Shown here one piece after another: positions 39,175 through 40,698 of a stretch of 40,698 nt of DNA. Position 1 is the first letter of the stretch, and the number at the start of each line of letters is the position of its first letter. Under the pieces are notes generated by a model. That model did not search any database. It saw only the letters and a program-made list of their open reading frames with translations, and had not been told where the DNA came from. This DNA is from Deltaproteobacteria bacterium (GTDB lineage: Bacteria; Desulfobacterota; Syntrophobacteria; BM002): contig JAJDNL010000265.1 in assembly GCA_022340745.1 (NCBI GenBank), forward strand, positions 1 through 40,698, read 5' to 3'. The position numbers and the translations under genes were made by a program.

Positions 39175-40662
39175 ATGGCAGAAAAGAAAGATGTAGAAAT
39201 AAACAGCAGGGCCGACACCATCGATCTGATGCATCCGGACATTAGGCCCTGGCCGGTGACGCCGCCTCCTTCGCCGGAAGAAGTGGCAAAGGTGTACGCC
39301 AAAAGGAAGGCGGAAGACTTCGGCAAATGGTGCGAGGACAACCTCAGGTATGAGTACTGCTTCGGCAAACCTGAGGCCCTGCAAGGAATGAGAATCGTCT
39401 GTGTAGGTCTCTGGAGACTGGGCAACAAGTTTGCCTCTGGTCTTCTCTGCGAGGCCGGGGCCGAGGTAATCAACGTCGAGCCACCCGAGGGGGATCCCCT
39501 GCGGCAACTCACTCCTTTTGGCAGGAAAGAGTATATGCTCGAGAGCAGGGTTACCGGCGAGAAGTGTGGCCTGGATTTCATCCACGAGATGAGGGGGCAG
39601 AAGTCCGTAACCCTGAACCTCGAGACCGAGGAGGGGAAAGAGATTTACAAGAAGCTGGTGGGCATGTCCGACGCGGTGATCGACGAGATGCCTGCGGGCT
39701 ACATGGACGGTCTTGGTCTGGGCTACAGGCAACTTTCCAAGGAGTTTCCCAGGCTGGTTTACTGTAATGTGGCTGTGCGCGGTACCTGGGGCCCCTACAA
39801 GGACAAGACGTCCAAGTTCGGGCAGTGGACCCTGGAGCCCTTCGGCGGCTGCGCCAACGCCTTTGTTCACAACACCGGTTTCCCCCAGGACCAGCTCCCC
39901 AGGGAAAGCGGCGGCTCCCCCACCAGGTCCGGCGTCTGGTTCGCTGATTTTGTCGCCGGCGAGCAGACGGCCAACACTGTCCTCGCGGCCCTTTACTGGA
40001 GGGACGAGTTGGGCGGCGAGGGCCAGTTCTGCGAGGTGACCGGCGCCGAGAGCCAGATGGATATCCTCGACTTTGACATCAGCTGGTATATGTTCAACGC
40101 CTCCATCAAGGCGAGGACGGGCGGCTGGGACCCCAACCTGAACCAGTACGAGTGGAACCCCTGCCGGGACGGCTACATGATGATCGGCGGGCAGACTGAC
40201 CGGCTGTGGTACCGTATCGGCATGTGCATTGAGCGGGACTTTCCCCAGTTTGGCCGGCTGATCCACGAAGACCCCATCTTGAAGGAGATGGGCGGCAGGA
40301 ACGCCCTGGAGATGCTGATCAAGACCTACACCCTCACTACCAGGTGGCTGAGGGACATCAACAGGATCGAGGCGGAAGAGAAGCTTTTGGAATTCGAGAT
40401 CGCTGCCGGTCCAGTTCTGTTCATCGACGAGGTCGCCGAGTTCCACCACTTCAAGTACCGCCCCTGGGTCTGCACCATTGATACCGATCATTACGGGACC
40501 CTGCTTTTCTCGGTGCCCCCGAACAACTTCCAAATGAGGACACCGCACCGGGTCAAACAGTTGGGCAGGCCGCTCGGCTACGATAACTACGAGATCTACA
40601 TGAAGTTGGCCGGTATAGGCCAAACCGAAGTCAACGAACTCAAGGAGAAGGGGGTTATATAA
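39175..40662 (+). CDS. Class III (CaiB/BaiF) CoA-transferase-like subunit
   Basis: A 495-residue protein from ATG 39175 with GGGAGG upstream. It has the family's N-terminal Rossmann part ([40 protein letters not shown]), [15 protein letters not shown], and [20 protein letters not shown]. The region where the catalytic Asp is expected reads [13 protein letters not shown], with no Asp, so it may be the non-catalytic partner of a heteromer, as proposed for BbsE/BbsF-type enzymes. It transfers CoA between carboxylic acids in anaerobic degradation; the substrate is unknown. Its third-position GC is higher than in neighbouring genes. It begins an operon that continues past the edge. Confidence 0.82.
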   Translation: MAEKKDVEINSRADTIDLMHPDIRPWPVTPPPSPEEVAKVYAKRKAEDFGKWCEDNLRYEYCFGKPEALQGMRIVCVGLWRLGNKFASGLLCEAGAEVINVEPPEGDPLRQLTPFGRKEYMLESRVTGEKCGLDFIHEMRGQKSVTLNLETEEGKEIYKKLVGMSDAVIDEMPAGYMDGLGLGYRQLSKEFPRLVYCNVAVRGTWGPYKDKTSKFGQWTLEPFGGCANAFVHNTGFPQDQLPRESGGSPTRSGVWFADFVAGEQTANTVLAALYWRDELGGEGQFCEVTGAESQMDILDFDISWYMFNASIKARTGGWDPNLNQYEWNPCRDGYMMIGGQTDRLWYRIGMCIERDFPQFGRLIHEDPILKEMGGRNALEMLIKTYTLTTRWLRDINRIEAEEKLLEFEIAAGPVLFIDEVAEFHHFKYRPWVCTIDTDHYGTLLFSVPPNNFQMRTPHRVKQLGRPLGYDNYEIYMKLAGIGQTEVNELKEKGVI

Positions 40663-40663
40663 G

Positions 40664-40698
40664 ATGCATAAACTCAAGTATAACAAAGATCCACGTGA
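40664..40698 (+). CDS. Start of the next gene (partial)
   Basis: ATG 40664 lies one base after the CoA-transferase stop region and reads MHKLKYNKDPR to the edge; AAGGAG sits upstream inside the previous gene. A second CoA-transferase subunit would fit the context but cannot be confirmed. Confidence 0.5.
   Translation, partial: MHKLKYNKDPR

Noticed and set aside
39112-40686. 524-residue minus-strand frame opposite the CoA-transferase
   Set aside because: It is a shadow of a GC-rich coding strand; the plus strand has the CoA-transferase motifs and ribosome site, and the minus frame has none.

Overview
The window looks like the chromosome of an anaerobic deltaproteobacterium (Desulfobacterota, sulfate-reducer-like). 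The grounds are gene content rather than any marker gene: an orange-protein (ORP)/MinD/Mrp locus with its own sigma54 activator, a NADH-diaphorase module rich in Fe-S clusters, a CooC-type ATPase, a probable selenocysteine-containing flavoprotein, many sigma54 promoters and sensors with cysteine-rich PAS domains, and a class III CoA-transferase of the kind used in anaerobic acid degradation. No rRNA, tRNA or CRISPR array was seen.

Layout. Positions 1-727 hold a partial helical protein and a weak hypothetical gene, both on the minus strand. From 958 to 7420 the plus strand carries a stress and signalling group: Hsp20 behind a sigma54 promoter, two zinc-ribbon proteins, a UspA, a COG0731 radical SAM enzyme, a PAS histidine kinase behind a second sigma54 promoter of the same design, a histidine kinase with an N-terminal nucleotide-binding fold, a MITE-like inverted-repeat element, a small protein and a truncated UspA. 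From 23759 down to 7407 nearly everything is on the minus strand. In order of transcription this is: NifX/ORP-like protein, DUF5320 protein, Mrp/Nbp35 ATPase, three more NifX/ORP-like proteins, a second DUF5320 protein, two ferredoxin-MinD ATPases, a DUF59 protein, FmdB, a zinc ribbon, a UspA remnant, a SpoIIE phosphatase, an IscU-like scaffold, an oxidoreductase remnant, small proteins, a Sec-type FAD oxidoreductase, NuoE-, NuoF- and HoxU-like subunits, a ferredoxin, CooC, a radical SAM remnant, a methyltransferase and an MBL hydrolase.

The head of that cluster has a minus-strand sigma54 promoter (23818-23833). It lies opposite a divergent PAS-AAA-Fis activator gene (24202-25578). Near-palindromes of the type GTTGCA-N-TGCAAC sit in the divergent region and again 145-160 bp upstream of a sigma54 promoter serving a small Cys protein gene and probably a pseudo-receiver/PAS/Ser-Thr kinase. 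This matches the known logic of the Desulfovibrio ORP locus (divergent operons, sigma54, cognate activator), but here the gene set is larger. From 28168 onward come a deacetylase, a tandem UspA, a second sigma54 activator (PAS-PAS-GAF-like-AAA-HTH), an MBL-TPR protein, small hypothetical proteins, a YkgJ-type Cys protein, a GNAT acetyltransferase and a CoA-transferase operon leaving the right edge.

Three observations deserve most attention. First, an in-frame TGA replaces the catalytic Cys of a NADH oxidase/CoA-disulfide-reductase-like enzyme and is followed at the right distance by a strong hairpin (candidate bacterial SECIS). Second, a candidate regulon is built on TGCAAC palindromes around the ORP cluster. 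Third, a roughly 330 bp regulatory module (the 3' end of a sigma54 activator gene, upstream motifs and a sigma54-like promoter) is present twice with identical internal spacing, once ahead of the MBL-TPR gene and once ahead of the CoA-transferase operon. Several N-terminal gene stubs (UspA twice, radical SAM, FAD oxidoreductase) and several families of intergenic palindromic repeats indicate ongoing rearrangement.
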